Shown here piece by piece: positions 1 through 9,375 of a stretch of DNA of 22,843 nt. Location: NCBI GenBank assembly GCA_035310015.1, contig DATGEO010000012.1:1-22843 (forward strand), given 5' to 3'. This DNA is from DATGEO01 sp035310015. Its GTDB lineage: Bacteria; Chloroflexota; Dormibacteria; Dormibacterales; Dormibacteraceae. Under the pieces are notes generated by a model, which saw only the letters and a program-made list of their open reading frames with translations, was not told the origin of the DNA and made no database searches. A program made the position numbers and the translations under genes. Position 1 is the first letter of the stretch, and every line of letters begins with the position of its first letter.

Positions 1-750
1 AGCGTGTTCGTGCTCGTCATGGAGAACCGCAGCTACGACCAGGCCATTACCGGCGGCTACACCTCGGCGCTCGCGGCCGCCTACGGGGTGGCCACGGACT
101 ACCACGGCGTTTCTCATCCGAGCCTGCCCAACTACCTGGCCATGACCTCGGGCAGCACCTGGGGCATCGCCGACGACGGCTACCACACGCTGCCGCTCAC
201 CGGCCTCGGCGCTCAGCTGACACAGGCAAGCATCCCCTGGCGCGCCTACATGGAGGGCATGACCTCGACCTGCTTCGCCAGCCCGTACCCGTACGCGCTG
301 AAGCACGACCCGTTCCCGTACTACGGGGGACGCTGCCCCGCCGAGGTGGTGCCGCTCGCGCAGTTCGGAGCAGACATGCAGAAGCCGGACGTGCCGCGCT
401 TCGTGTGGATCACGCCGGGACTCTGCAACGACGGCCATGACTGCTCGACGGCCGTCGCCGACGCGTTCCTGTCCCGCATCGTCCCCCAGATCGAGGCCAC
501 TCCTGCGTGGCAGCACAACGGTCTGCTCGTGATCACGTGGGACGAGGGCGAGGATGCGGCGAATCACGTCCTGACGCTGGTGATCCGGCCCCGCGCGCGG
601 CACCAGGTGTCCAACCGCTACTACGACCACTACTCGCTCCTGGCCACGATCGAGGTCCGGTTCGGCCTCGCGCGCCTGGGGGCCGCGGCGCAGGCGACGC
701 CGCTGACCGACCTGCTGATCAGCGGCTCGACAGAGCTCCCTCAGCCCTGA
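1..750 (+). CDS. AcpA-like phosphoesterase family protein, 5' end missing
   Basis: Phosphoesterase-family protein related to acid phosphatases and phospholipase C-type enzymes, which hydrolyse phosphate esters, usually outside the cytoplasm. The reading frame is already open at base 1, so the start codon and any signal peptide lie outside the window. Visible motifs are ENRSYDQ close to the fragment start (the metal-site ENxSYD motif), HPSLPNYLAMTSG about 30 residues on, and WDEGED in the C-terminal third. About 250 residues are present, close to a full catalytic domain minus its N-terminus. It is the only plus-strand gene. It converges with the menC-like gene, and their coding ends overlap by 32 bases with no room for a conventional terminator. 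The exact substrate cannot be read from the sequence. Confidence 0.85.
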   Translation, partial: SVFVLVMENRSYDQAITGGYTSALAAAYGVATDYHGVSHPSLPNYLAMTSGSTWGIADDGYHTLPLTGLGAQLTQASIPWRAYMEGMTSTCFASPYPYALKHDPFPYYGGRCPAEVVPLAQFGADMQKPDVPRFVWITPGLCNDGHDCSTAVADAFLSRIVPQIEATPAWQHNGLLVITWDEGEDAANHVLTLVIRPRARHQVSNRYYDHYSLLATIEVRFGLARLGAAAQATPLTDLLISGSTELPQP

Positions 751-1843
751 TGACCTCGACCGACGTGGTCACCTCCTGCAGCCTCGCCTCGTCGACCTGC
801 ACGCCGAGCCCCGCGCCTGCCGGCACGCGCAGCCGGCCGTCGTGCAGCACGAAAGGTTCGGTGATGTCGCGGTGGTAGTAGCGATCTGACGCGGAGGTGT
901 CGCCCGGCAGCGTGAAGTCCGGCATGGCGGCCATGGCCACGTTGCCCGCCCGGCCCAGACCCGTCTCGAGCATGCCGCCCATCCAGACCGGAATCGAGTG
1001 CCCGGCACACAGATCGTGGATGCGCCTGGCCTCGAGGTAGCCGCCCACCCGGCCCGGCTTGATGTTGATGATCGCGCAGGCGCCCAGCTCGATCGCGTCG
1101 GCCGCGGCCTGCAGCGAATGGATCGATTCGTCGAGGCAGATCGGCGTCTTCACGACCTTCGCCAGCCGCGCGTGGGCGAGGACCTGGTCTTCGGGCAGCG
1201 GCTGTTCGATGAGCAGCAGGTCGAAGTCGTCGAAGCCGGCGAGATGCCTCGCGTCGGATTCCCTGTACGCGGTGTTGGCGTCGACCTGCAGGGGAATGTC
1301 GCCGAAACGCTCGCGCACGGCGCGCACCGGTTCCATGTCCCAGCCCGGCTTCACCTTGAGCTTGATGCGCCGGTAGCCCTCCTCGAGGTGGCGGCCGACG
1401 GTCTCGAGCAGCTCGGGGATTGTGCGGTGGATGCCCACCGAGACCCCACAGTCGACGGCCTCGCGCACCGCCCCCAGGCGGTGGGCGAAAGACTCGCCGC
1501 GGGCGCGCAGCTCGGCGTCCAGGAGCGCCATCTCGATCGCGGCCTTCGCCATCTGGTGGCCGTGCACCGGCCGCAGGATCGGAAAGACGTCGTCGGCGGT
1601 GAGCGCCTCGCGCGCGAACAGGCGCGGGAGCAGGTGGCGGACCAGCACGTCCTGGGCGCCGTCGACGTACTCCGGCGAGTACGTGGGGTCCTCCCCCGCG
1701 ACGCATTCCCCCCACCCCTCGCCGTCGCTGGTGATCGCCTTCACCAGGAGGATGTCGCGATGGTCCTGGACGCCGAAGGACGTCTCGAACGGCGCCACCA
1801 GCGGCATGCCGATGCGGCGCAGCTCGACGGCCTCGAGCCTCAT
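719..1843 (-). CDS. menC: Enolase-superfamily o-succinylbenzoate synthase / N-acylamino acid racemase
   Basis: A 374-residue member of the MenC/NSAR branch of the enolase superfamily. These enzymes either dehydrate SHCHC to o-succinylbenzoate in menaquinone synthesis or racemise N-succinylamino acids; many do both. The catalytic set is complete: KxK at K161/K163, metal ligands D188 (VDAN), E213 (IEQP) and D238 (LDES), and the second base K262 (NIKPGR). This numbering is very close to that recalled for Amycolatopsis N-acylamino acid racemase. The ATG overlaps the TGA of the aldo/keto reductase (ATGA), which fixes the start and the co-translation. It is the last gene of the supraoperon. No other men gene is nearby, so the racemase activity is as likely as the menaquinone role. 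The symbol follows homology, not proven function. Confidence 0.85.
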   Translation of the reverse strand: MRLEAVELRRIGMPLVAPFETSFGVQDHRDILLVKAITSDGEGWGECVAGEDPTYSPEYVDGAQDVLVRHLLPRLFAREALTADDVFPILRPVHGHQMAKAAIEMALLDAELRARGESFAHRLGAVREAVDCGVSVGIHRTIPELLETVGRHLEEGYRRIKLKVKPGWDMEPVRAVRERFGDIPLQVDANTAYRESDARHLAGFDDFDLLLIEQPLPEDQVLAHARLAKVVKTPICLDESIHSLQAAADAIELGACAIINIKPGRVGGYLEARRIHDLCAGHSIPVWMGGMLETGLGRAGNVAMAAMPDFTLPGDTSASDRYYHRDITEPFVLHDGRLRVPAGAGLGVQVDEARLQEVTTSVEVIRAEGALSSR

Positions 1844-2760
1844 CCCGCCGGCGCCTTCGGCGCCACCCCGGTGAGGCGGGTGAGGCGGTCGACTTCTTCG
1901 GCGGTGAGGTCGATGCCGGCCGCCGCCGCGTTCTCCTCGACCTGCCGCACGCTCGACGCCCCCGGGATGACCACGACGTTCGGCTTGGCGATGAGCCACG
2001 CGAGGGCGACCTGCGCAGGCGTGGCCTGGTGCGCGAAGCCGATCGCCTTCAGCGCCTCGATGAGCGGCGCCAGGCGCGCCCGGCTGCCGGCGCGGAAGTC
2101 GCCGCGAAAGCGGCGGAAGTTGCTCGGCGGGCGGTCCTGATAGCGGCCGGAGAGCAGGCCCTGCGCCAGCGGGCTGTACGCGATCACCACCCGTCCGTTC
2201 TTCTGCGCCCACGGCACGAGGTCGGAGTCGGGCGCTCGGTGGACGAGGCTGAACCGCACCTGGTTGGTGAGCACCGGCATGCGCGCGGCCTGCTCCGCGT
2301 CCTGCCATCCCTTCAGCGAGAAGTTGCTGACGCCGATGTGCTTCACCAACCCCTCGTCGACCAGGCGCTTGAATCGCGGCATCGTGTAGCGCAGGGGGAA
2401 CAGCGGGCTGGGCCAGTGCGGCTGGTACAGGTCCAGCCGCGACGTTCCGAGCCGGCGCGCGCTCGCGCGGGCCCGCGCCGCGACCTGCACGGGGAGGCCG
2501 ATCGGGAAAAGCTTCGTGGCCAGGAAGACCTGGTCCCGGCGGTCGCGTATCGCCTCGCCGACGATCTTCTCCGAGCGACCCTGGCCGTAGATCTCCGCGG
2601 TGTCGATGAGGTTGATGCCGAGCTCGAGGGCGCGGCGCACGATCGCGATCGAATCCACGTCCGCGTAGCGCCGCCCATAACCCCACTCCATCGACCCGAA
2701 CTGCCACGTGCCGAGGCCGACCGCGGACAGGCGCGCGCCGCCCGCCTCGACGTACTTCAC
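1840..2760 (-). CDS. Aldo/keto reductase
   Basis: A 306-residue NAD(P)H-dependent aldo/keto reductase, a single TIM barrel of normal family length. The catalytic tetrad can be placed as D53 and Y58 (IDTAEIYG), K83 (ATKLF) and H115 (QPHWP). The cofactor-binding end shows VIPGASS near residue 270, typical of YajO/YhdN-like AKRs. The start is taken as GTG because this gives a GTGA overlap with the preceding NUDIX gene, and because KYVEAGGARLSAVGLGTWQFG is a normal AKR N-terminus. A much longer open frame continues upstream but only through the neighbouring gene. The substrate is unknown. Its position among aromatic biosynthesis genes suggests a housekeeping or aldehyde-reducing role, but nothing in the sequence specifies it. 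Confidence 0.9.
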   Translation of the reverse strand: MKYVEAGGARLSAVGLGTWQFGSMEWGYGRRYADVDSIAIVRRALELGINLIDTAEIYGQGRSEKIVGEAIRDRRDQVFLATKLFPIGLPVQVAARARASARRLGTSRLDLYQPHWPSPLFPLRYTMPRFKRLVDEGLVKHIGVSNFSLKGWQDAEQAARMPVLTNQVRFSLVHRAPDSDLVPWAQKNGRVVIAYSPLAQGLLSGRYQDRPPSNFRRFRGDFRAGSRARLAPLIEALKAIGFAHQATPAQVALAWLIAKPNVVVIPGASSVRQVEENAAAAGIDLTAEEVDRLTRLTGVAPKAPAG

Positions 2761-3356
2761 CTCTCGCCGACGAGGCGGTCGTACACGATCTGCGACCAGG
2801 ACTCCATGCCCAGGTAGTAGATGCGCATCTCGTTGAGCGTGAGCAGCTCGCCCGCGAGCTTGTCGGTCTCGCGGATCGCGATCCGCGGGCTGTCGCCCTC
2901 GATCAGGAAGACCACGCCGAGGTGCACCTTCGACACCGGCGCCGAGTCGTCGTTGAGCAGGCCGAGCAGCTTGGCGTCGAACGTCCCGTCGTAGACGACC
3001 TCCTCCGCCCACTCGCGCCGCATGCCGTCGAGGATCGGGTCGCCACCGCTCAGGTCGCCGCGGTTGATGTGGCCGCCGATCCCGAGCGAGTACTGGCGGC
3101 GCAGCCGGCGCTCGGCCGAGGCCCGCAGGCGATGCGTGAGAAAGTACCGGTCGCCGTGGTGGAAGACGACGTACGGGATGATCTGCTGGTAGCTCGCGTC
3201 CTCCTCCACCTCGGCGCGGGGCATGAAGAAGTGGCGCTCGCGGATCACCGTGCGGTAGCGGTCGAGGCCCTCGGTCACGAAGCCGTGCCACGCCCCGTCG
3301 GGGAAGATGTCCTCGCTCCGAACGCACAGCACCTCCTCGGACACGCGCGTCGTCAC
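2757..3356 (-). CDS. NUDIX-like predicted phosphoesterase (COG4112 type)
   Basis: A 199-residue protein resembling the MutT-related predicted phosphoesterases of COG4112. A degenerate NUDIX box is visible: GIGGHINRGD followed about a dozen residues later by MRREWAEEV. The REwaEE helix is kept, but Asp replaces the usual first Glu and the spacing is longer than in the canonical 23-residue box. The N-terminal half (about residues 1-75) is family specific, with HFFMPRAEVEED. The start is GTG in a GTGA overlap with the upstream B3/B4 gene. The natural substrate is unknown. Linkage to the B3/B4 protein on one side and an aldo/keto reductase on the other suggests an accessory or metabolite clean-up role, which is inference. 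Confidence 0.8.
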   Translation of the reverse strand: MTTRVSEEVLCVRSEDIFPDGAWHGFVTEGLDRYRTVIRERHFFMPRAEVEEDASYQQIIPYVVFHHGDRYFLTHRLRASAERRLRRQYSLGIGGHINRGDLSGGDPILDGMRREWAEEVVYDGTFDAKLLGLLNDDSAPVSKVHLGVVFLIEGDSPRIAIRETDKLAGELLTLNEMRIYYLGMESWSQIVYDRLVGER

Positions 3357-3958
3357 GCCATGCGCACCAGTCCGCGGCCGAACACGGTGACGAGCTCGGC
3401 CGTGCGGTCGATGTCCTCGTCACTGACCGGAAGGAAGTAGATCCAGGCGGCGCGCTGCGTGTCGGTGGTGATCATCGTCCTCGCCGAGTCGGCGCTGGGG
3501 TTGCCGAGCGGCCCCTCGGCGTCGGCGACGCAGAGCCGCCCGGCCACGTTGACGTGCTCCTTGCGGATGCCCGTGTAGCCCTCGCCGTCGGCGCCCAGCC
3601 GGATCACGAGCTCATCGCCGCTCGCCTTGTCCATGTCGTAGAGCCCGACCGGCACCTGCAGCTGCACGGACAGCGCGTTGGCCACGTCCACGAGCGAGTT
3701 CACGCGCGGCAGCGGGTCGCCCTTTTTCAAGCGCCGCAGCAGCGCCTCCGAGGACGGGCGCACGCGGGTCGGGTCGATGCCGAAGCGCCGGTAGAGGGCG
3801 CGCGCACGTGCGGGATCGCCGGTCGTCCCGGCGCGCGCCGCCTGGGTGGCGCGCTTCACCTCCAGCTCGAAGTCCTCGCGCGGCTCCGTCACCTCGAGCT
3901 CGTGCAGCTCGAGGGCGACGAAGTCCAGGTCGACCTCCGAGCGGACCTTCACCGTCAC
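3353..3958 (-). CDS. B3/B4 tRNA-binding-domain protein
   Basis: A 201-residue stand-alone protein with the B3/B4 domain found in the beta subunit of phenylalanyl-tRNA synthetase (COG3382). Supporting stretches are LYRRFGIDPTRVRPSSEALLRR (about residues 54-75), followed by LPRVNSLVDVANALS and a late DTQRAAWIYFLPVSD. In PheRS this fold carries the editing site for mischarged Tyr-tRNA(Phe). Free-standing homologues are proposed to bind or edit tRNA or aminoacyl groups, but the function is not established. It overlaps aroA by GTGA and the NUDIX gene by GTGA. Its place inside a Phe/Tyr/Trp biosynthesis operon is suggestive of quality control of aromatic aminoacylation, but that link is inference. 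Confidence 0.85.
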   Translation of the reverse strand: MTVKVRSEVDLDFVALELHELEVTEPREDFELEVKRATQAARAGTTGDPARARALYRRFGIDPTRVRPSSEALLRRLKKGDPLPRVNSLVDVANALSVQLQVPVGLYDMDKASGDELVIRLGADGEGYTGIRKEHVNVAGRLCVADAEGPLGNPSADSARTMITTDTQRAAWIYFLPVSDEDIDRTAELVTVFGRGLVRMA

Positions 3959-5223
3959 CCGGCGGCCCGCCGCAGCGAATCGAGCTGGTCGAAGAAGCCC
4001 GGGTACGAGATGTCCACGCAGGCGGCGTCGTCGACGGTGGTGTCACCGTCCGCGATCATCCCGGCCACCGCCATCGCCATCGCGACCCGGTGATCGCCGA
4101 GCGAGTCCACGCGGGCGCCTTCGAGGTGCCGGGGGCCGTTGATGATCCAGCCGTCCTCCGTCGCGGTGATGTCGGCGCCCATGGCGGTCAGCGCCTCCGC
4201 CATGGCGGCGATGCGGTCGGATTCCTTGACTCGCAGCTCCCTCGCTCCGCTGATGCGGCTCGTGCCCGGCAGCTGGGTGGCGGCGACGGCCAGCACGGGC
4301 AGCTCGTCGATCATCGCGGCCGCGGTCGGGCCTTCGACGGTGAGCGGTCGCAGCTCGCCGGCGCCGCCGACCTCCACCGTGCCGATGGGCTCGCCGCCCG
4401 CCTCCCCCGCCGCCGCGATCGAGATCGCGAAGCCGGCACGCCGGAGCAGCTCGAGGAAGGCGGTGCGCGTCGGGTTCAGGCCGACGCCGGCCATCCGCAC
4501 GCGCGAGCCGGGCACGAGGCCCGCGGCCACCAGCCAGAAGCTCGCCGCGCTCAGGTCCCCGGGGACGTCGAGGTCGAGCGGCTCGAGCTTCTTCGTTCGC
4601 TCGACCCGAGACCGGCCCGCATTTACGGTGACCTCCGCGCCCATCGCCCGCAGCATGCGCTCGGTGTGGTCCCGCGTCGGCGAAGGCTCCACCACCTCGG
4701 TCGCGCCCTCGGCGAACAGGCCGGCGAGCAGCAGCGCCGATTTCACCTGCGCGCTGGCGACCGGGCTGCGGTACTCGATGCCGTGCAGCCCGGCGCTGCC
4801 GCCGATGCGCAGCGGCGGCCATTCCGCGCGCGCGCCCATCTGCCGGAGCGGCTCGACCACGCGGTCCATCGGCCGCCTCTTGAGCGAATCGTCCCCTGTC
4901 AGCTCGCTCTCGAAGTCCTGCGCGGCCAGCAGGCCGGCAAGAAGGCGCATGGTCGTGCCCGAGTTGCCGCAGTCGAGCGGCCCCGACGGCGCCCGCAGGC
5001 CGCTCATGCCTACGCCCGCGACCTCGCCGTCTCCGATTTCCACGCCCAGGGCCCGCAGGCAGGCCGCGGTCGAACCCACGTCCGCACCCCTGGAGAGGCC
5101 ACGGATGGTGCTGCCGCCGCCGGCGATCGCCCCGAGAATCAGCGCGCGGTGGGAGATGGACTTGTCCCCCGGCAGCACGATCTCGCCCTGCAGCTGCTTC
5201 GCTCGGCGCACGGTTGCGATCAA
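3955..5223 (-). CDS. aroA: 3-phosphoshikimate 1-carboxyvinyltransferase (EPSP synthase)
   Basis: Transfers enolpyruvyl from PEP to shikimate 3-phosphate, the sixth shikimate-pathway step. The two-domain protein is about 422 residues, normal length. Diagnostic motifs are PGDKSISHRALI near the N-terminus, LDCGNSGTTMRLL near residue 90, RRPMDRV, SAQVKSALLLAG, RDHTERML, NPTRT and LRVKESDRI. The RPMxR, RxHxE and NxTR motifs resemble the class II (B. subtilis/CP4-like) enzymes. A TTG start is preferred: it makes a TTGA overlap with the tyrA stop, has AGGAAG 5 bases upstream, and gives a standard N-terminus. A GTG 18 bases further upstream (5241) is the alternative, with a weaker ribosome site. Confidence 0.95.
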   Translation of the reverse strand: MIATVRRAKQLQGEIVLPGDKSISHRALILGAIAGGGSTIRGLSRGADVGSTAACLRALGVEIGDGEVAGVGMSGLRAPSGPLDCGNSGTTMRLLAGLLAAQDFESELTGDDSLKRRPMDRVVEPLRQMGARAEWPPLRIGGSAGLHGIEYRSPVASAQVKSALLLAGLFAEGATEVVEPSPTRDHTERMLRAMGAEVTVNAGRSRVERTKKLEPLDLDVPGDLSAASFWLVAAGLVPGSRVRMAGVGLNPTRTAFLELLRRAGFAISIAAAGEAGGEPIGTVEVGGAGELRPLTVEGPTAAAMIDELPVLAVAATQLPGTSRISGARELRVKESDRIAAMAEALTAMGADITATEDGWIINGPRHLEGARVDSLGDHRVAMAMAVAGMIADGDTTVDDAACVDISYPGFFDQLDSLRRAAG

Positions 5224-6041
5224 CGGTTCTTCCTGCTCCACTTCTCGCGCACGGCGCGAGCTTCTTCGAACAGCTCCACGAGCCGCGGGTCATCGGCCTC
5301 GAGATGCCGGCGCAGCCGGGCCAGCTCGGCGCTCACCGCGTCGAGCATCTCCACCATGTTCGCGCGGTTGGTCTGCGCCACGCCGGCGTAGAGCTCGGGG
5401 TCCCCATCCGCCAGGCGGCTCATATCCCGAAATCCGGACCCCGCCACCTCCGACGCCTCAGGCCAGTCGGAGCGCCGCGCGAGCGCCAGCACATATCCGA
5501 TCGACAGGAGAAATGCCGCGTGGCTGACGCCGGCGACGAGGCGGTCGTGGACGGCCGCGCTCATGACCACGGGATGCGAGCCGGCGGCCTCGATCATCTC
5601 CACGACCTGCGGGTCGCGCCTGGTGACGATCCAGGGGGCGCCCTTGAAGATGGCGGGGTCGGCGGCGTCGATCCCCGACAGCTCCTTGCCGCACATCGGA
5701 TGACCGCCGACCAGGTCGATGCCGGCGGACGAAGCCCAGTCCATGACCGCAACCTTGGTGCTCGCCATGTCGGTGACGGTCTTGGCCGAGGTCTTGCCGG
5801 AGAGCTTGCCGAAGACGTCGCGGAGAGAGCGGATGGGAGCGGCGATGACGATCACGTCCGCGATGTCGACCATGCTGAGGTCGGAGTGGGCCGCCTCCAC
5901 GATGTGCCGGTCGACCGCCTTGCGGACGGCCGCGGGGTCGGGGTCGCTGCCGACGAGCACGACGTCCGGCCGGGCTTGCTTGAGCGCGAGGGCGAACGAC
6001 GAACCCATCAGCCCGAGCCCGACCACCGCCACGGTGGTCAT
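5220..6041 (-). CDS. tyrA: Prephenate dehydrogenase
   Basis: Oxidatively decarboxylates prephenate (or arogenate) with NAD(P)+ towards tyrosine. The 273-residue protein is a minimal TyrA. It has an N-terminal Rossmann fold with VAVVGLGLMGSSFA and the second-strand acid in GSDPD, then HPMCGKELSGI around residue 110 (catalytic His region), then the helical dimerisation domain with HAAFLLS and GSGFRDMSRLADGDPELY. No ACT or chorismate mutase domain is attached; the mutase is the separate aroH gene two genes upstream. The ATG lies 2 bases after the DAHP synthase TAG, and the TGA overlaps the aroA start. NAD versus NADP and prephenate versus arogenate preference cannot be decided by eye. Confidence 0.94.
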   Translation of the reverse strand: MTTVAVVGLGLMGSSFALALKQARPDVVLVGSDPDPAAVRKAVDRHIVEAAHSDLSMVDIADVIVIAAPIRSLRDVFGKLSGKTSAKTVTDMASTKVAVMDWASSAGIDLVGGHPMCGKELSGIDAADPAIFKGAPWIVTRRDPQVVEMIEAAGSHPVVMSAAVHDRLVAGVSHAAFLLSIGYVLALARRSDWPEASEVAGSGFRDMSRLADGDPELYAGVAQTNRANMVEMLDAVSAELARLRRHLEADDPRLVELFEEARAVREKWSRKNR

Positions 6042-6043
6042 CG

Positions 6044-7060
6044 CTATGCGAGCTGCTTGGCCATGGCGCCGAGCAGGCGGCGCAGGTCGCTCATGAGCCG
6101 GTCGAACGCGGCGAAGTCCAGGGACTGCGCGCCGTCCGACAGCGCCTGGTTCGGCGTCGGGTGGACCTCCACGATCAGACCGTGCGCACCGCCTGCCACG
6201 GCCGCGAGCGACATTGGCCGCACGAGCGACCACTTACCGGTGGCCTGTGACGGGTCGACCACGATCGGCAGGTGCGACAGCTCCCGCGCCAGCGGCACCG
6301 CGTTGAGGTCGAGCGTGAACCGGGTAGCGGTCTCGAACGTGCGGATGCCGCGTTCGCAGAGGATCACGTCCCGGTTGCCCTGCGAGAGCACGTACTCCGC
6401 CGCGAGCAGCCACTCCTCGATGGTCGATGACATTCCGCGCTTGAGCAGCACGGGCTTGCCCGAGCGCCCGGCCTCCTGCAGCAGCGCGTAGTTCTGCATG
6501 TTCCGCGTGCCGAGCTGAAGGATGTCCGCGTAGCGCGCCACCAGGTCGACGTCCTGCGGCGAGACGACCTCCGTCACGACCTTCAGGCCGGTCTCGTCGC
6601 GCGCGGCGGCCATCATCTTCAGTCCCGCTTCGCCCAGGCCCTGGAACGAGTACGGCGAGGTGCGCGGCTTGAACGCTCCCCCGCGCAGGACCTTTGCCCC
6701 TTGGGCCGCCACGTGGCGCGCGGTCTCGAGCAGCATCTCCTCGCCCTCGACCGAGCATGGGCCGGCCATCATCACGACCTCGTCGCCGCCGATCTTCACG
6801 CCGCCGACGTCGACCACCGTGTCGTGAGGCCTGAACTCCCGGCTCGCGAGCTTGAACGGCTTGGTGATCGGGATGATCTCGTGGATGCCGCTGAGATGGG
6901 AGAAGGCCTCGCGGTAGGCGTAGGCGTTGGCGCCGATGACGCCGACGAGCGTGCGCTCCTCGCCCCGCGACAGCTCGGTCTTGAGACCGATCTCGTGCAC
7001 GCGGTCGACGACGGCTTTCACCTCGCCCTCGGAGGCGGTGTGGGCCATGACGATGATCAC
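6044..7060 (-). CDS. aroF: 3-deoxy-7-phosphoheptulonate (DAHP) synthase with N-terminal ferredoxin-like domain
   Basis: Condenses PEP and erythrose 4-phosphate, the entry step of the shikimate pathway. The 338-residue protein matches the Thermotoga maritima/Bacillus type. Residues 1-75 or so form a ferredoxin-like regulatory domain (MIIVMAHTASEGEV, then LVGVIGANAY), which in T. maritima mediates feedback by Tyr or Phe. The TIM barrel follows, with MAGPCSVE (metal Cys102), RGGAFKPRTSPYSFQG, GTRNMQNYALL, LLKRGMS and VDPSQATG. The GTG start overlaps the aroH stop as GTGA and restores the complete first strand of the regulatory domain; starting at the ATG four codons later would cut it. It is adjacent to chorismate mutase. 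The symbol is by reaction class; aroG would be equally used. Confidence 0.93.
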   Translation of the reverse strand: MIIVMAHTASEGEVKAVVDRVHEIGLKTELSRGEERTLVGVIGANAYAYREAFSHLSGIHEIIPITKPFKLASREFRPHDTVVDVGGVKIGGDEVVMMAGPCSVEGEEMLLETARHVAAQGAKVLRGGAFKPRTSPYSFQGLGEAGLKMMAAARDETGLKVVTEVVSPQDVDLVARYADILQLGTRNMQNYALLQEAGRSGKPVLLKRGMSSTIEEWLLAAEYVLSQGNRDVILCERGIRTFETATRFTLDLNAVPLARELSHLPIVVDPSQATGKWSLVRPMSLAAVAGGAHGLIVEVHPTPNQALSDGAQSLDFAAFDRLMSDLRRLLGAMAKQLA

Positions 7061-7452
7061 TTCGTCGAAGAGCTCCTCATGAAATCCAGGTCGGCCTTGA
7101 TCGCCGTCGCGCCGCGAAGGTAGACGGCCCGCATGGCCGCCTGCGGCCTGTCCGTGTTGTAGAGCAGAAGGATACGGATGCACATCGGCACGCCTCGGGG
7201 GTTGGGGCCGTCGATGTCCATCTCGTTGCCGCAGAGGAGCGGCACGTCGACCCAGCCCAGACGTCGCGCGGCGAGCGCGGGGAACTCGACGTTGAGGTCT
7301 TTGGTGGTCGTGAAGTAGGCGAATCCGACCTCGGCCACGTCCAGGCCGTTGCCCTCGATGAGCTCGCGCAGCAGCTCGTCCGTCGCCTCGGTGATGGCCT
7401 CCGCCGTGTTCGCGGTCGCCGTCGTGGCGCCGCGAATCCCCCTCACCGGCAT
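7057..7452 (-). CDS. aroH: Monofunctional chorismate mutase, AroH type
   Basis: Rearranges chorismate to prephenate, diverting flux to Phe and Tyr. The 131-residue protein has the Bacillus subtilis AroH trimeric fold signature: RGIRGATT at the N-terminus, NEMDIDGPNPRGVPMCIRIL in the middle and HVYL-like AVYLRGATAIKADL at the end. The active-site arginines of that family fall in these segments. The annotated ATG overlaps trpA by 10 bases. A GTG two codons later would give the GTGA overlap seen elsewhere in this operon and the exact B. subtilis-like start, so the true N-terminus may be 2 residues shorter. It sits between the tryptophan branch genes and DAHP synthase, at the pathway branch point. 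Confidence 0.93.
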   Translation of the reverse strand: MPVRGIRGATTATANTAEAITEATDELLRELIEGNGLDVAEVGFAYFTTTKDLNVEFPALAARRLGWVDVPLLCGNEMDIDGPNPRGVPMCIRILLLYNTDRPQAAMRAVYLRGATAIKADLDFMRSSSTK

Positions 7453-8202
7453 GCGCGTAATAGTGACTTCACGAGCCTCGTCGGATCCTTGCCCGCTTCG
7501 ATCTCGGCCACGACCGCGCTGCCGACGACCGCGGCATCGGCGACGCCCCGCAGCGAGCGCATGTGCTCGGGCCGCGAGATGCCGAAGCCGGCCGCCACGG
7601 GCAGCGGCGTGTGCTTGCGCACGCTTGCGATGACGTCCTCGAGACCGGCGGGCAGGTCCCTGCGCACGCCGGTGATGCCGGTCAGCGTGACGCAGTAGAC
7701 AAAGCCGCTCGAGCGCTCGCAGATCGTGCCCATGCGGCTGGGCGTGGTCGTGGGCGCGACCATGAAAACCGTGTCGAGGGCCGCGGCGCGCAGCCAGCCC
7801 GCGACCGGTTCGGCCTCCTCCACCGGCATGTCGGGCACGATCACGCCTGCCACGCCGGCCTGGGCGGCCTCGGCGGCGAAGCGGCGCGGGTCGTAGGCGA
7901 GGACGGGGTTCAGGTAGGTCATGAGAACCACCGGCGCGCCTTCGGCAGCGATCACCGCGGCCAGCTCCAGGCTCGCCCCGACCGTCATGCCGTGCGCGAG
8001 CGCCGCCTGGCCGGCCTTCTGGATCACGGGGCCGTCTGCCAGCGGGTCCGAGTGCGGGATGCCGAGCTCGATGGCCGCGACGCCGGAGGCCGCAAGCCGC
8101 TTCGCCACCTCTTGCGACTTCCTGCGGTTGGGGTGGCCCGCCATCACGTAGGGGATCAGCTTCAGGTCCCCGTCCGCCCGCACCGCCGCCTCGAGCCTGG
8201 AC

Positions 8203-8216
<14 letters not shown>
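7443..8216 (-). CDS. trpA: Tryptophan synthase alpha subunit
   Basis: Cleaves indole-3-glycerol phosphate to indole and glyceraldehyde 3-phosphate, passing indole to TrpB. The 257-residue TIM barrel is of family length. Catalytic acids are E50 (IELGIPHSDP) and D61 (ADGP). Further motifs are LMTYLNPVLAY, VPDMPVEEAE, VTLTGITGVR and GFGISRPEH. The family usually has Phe where this protein has His in GIPHSDP, a minor oddity near the active site. The start is a TTG inside the end of trpB (14-base overlap). It is needed to include the ESRLEAAVRADGDLKLIPY N-terminal helix; no ATG is available. Translational coupling to trpB is likely. Confidence 0.94.
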
Positions 8217-9371
<1,155 letters not shown>

Positions 9372-9375
<4 letters not shown>

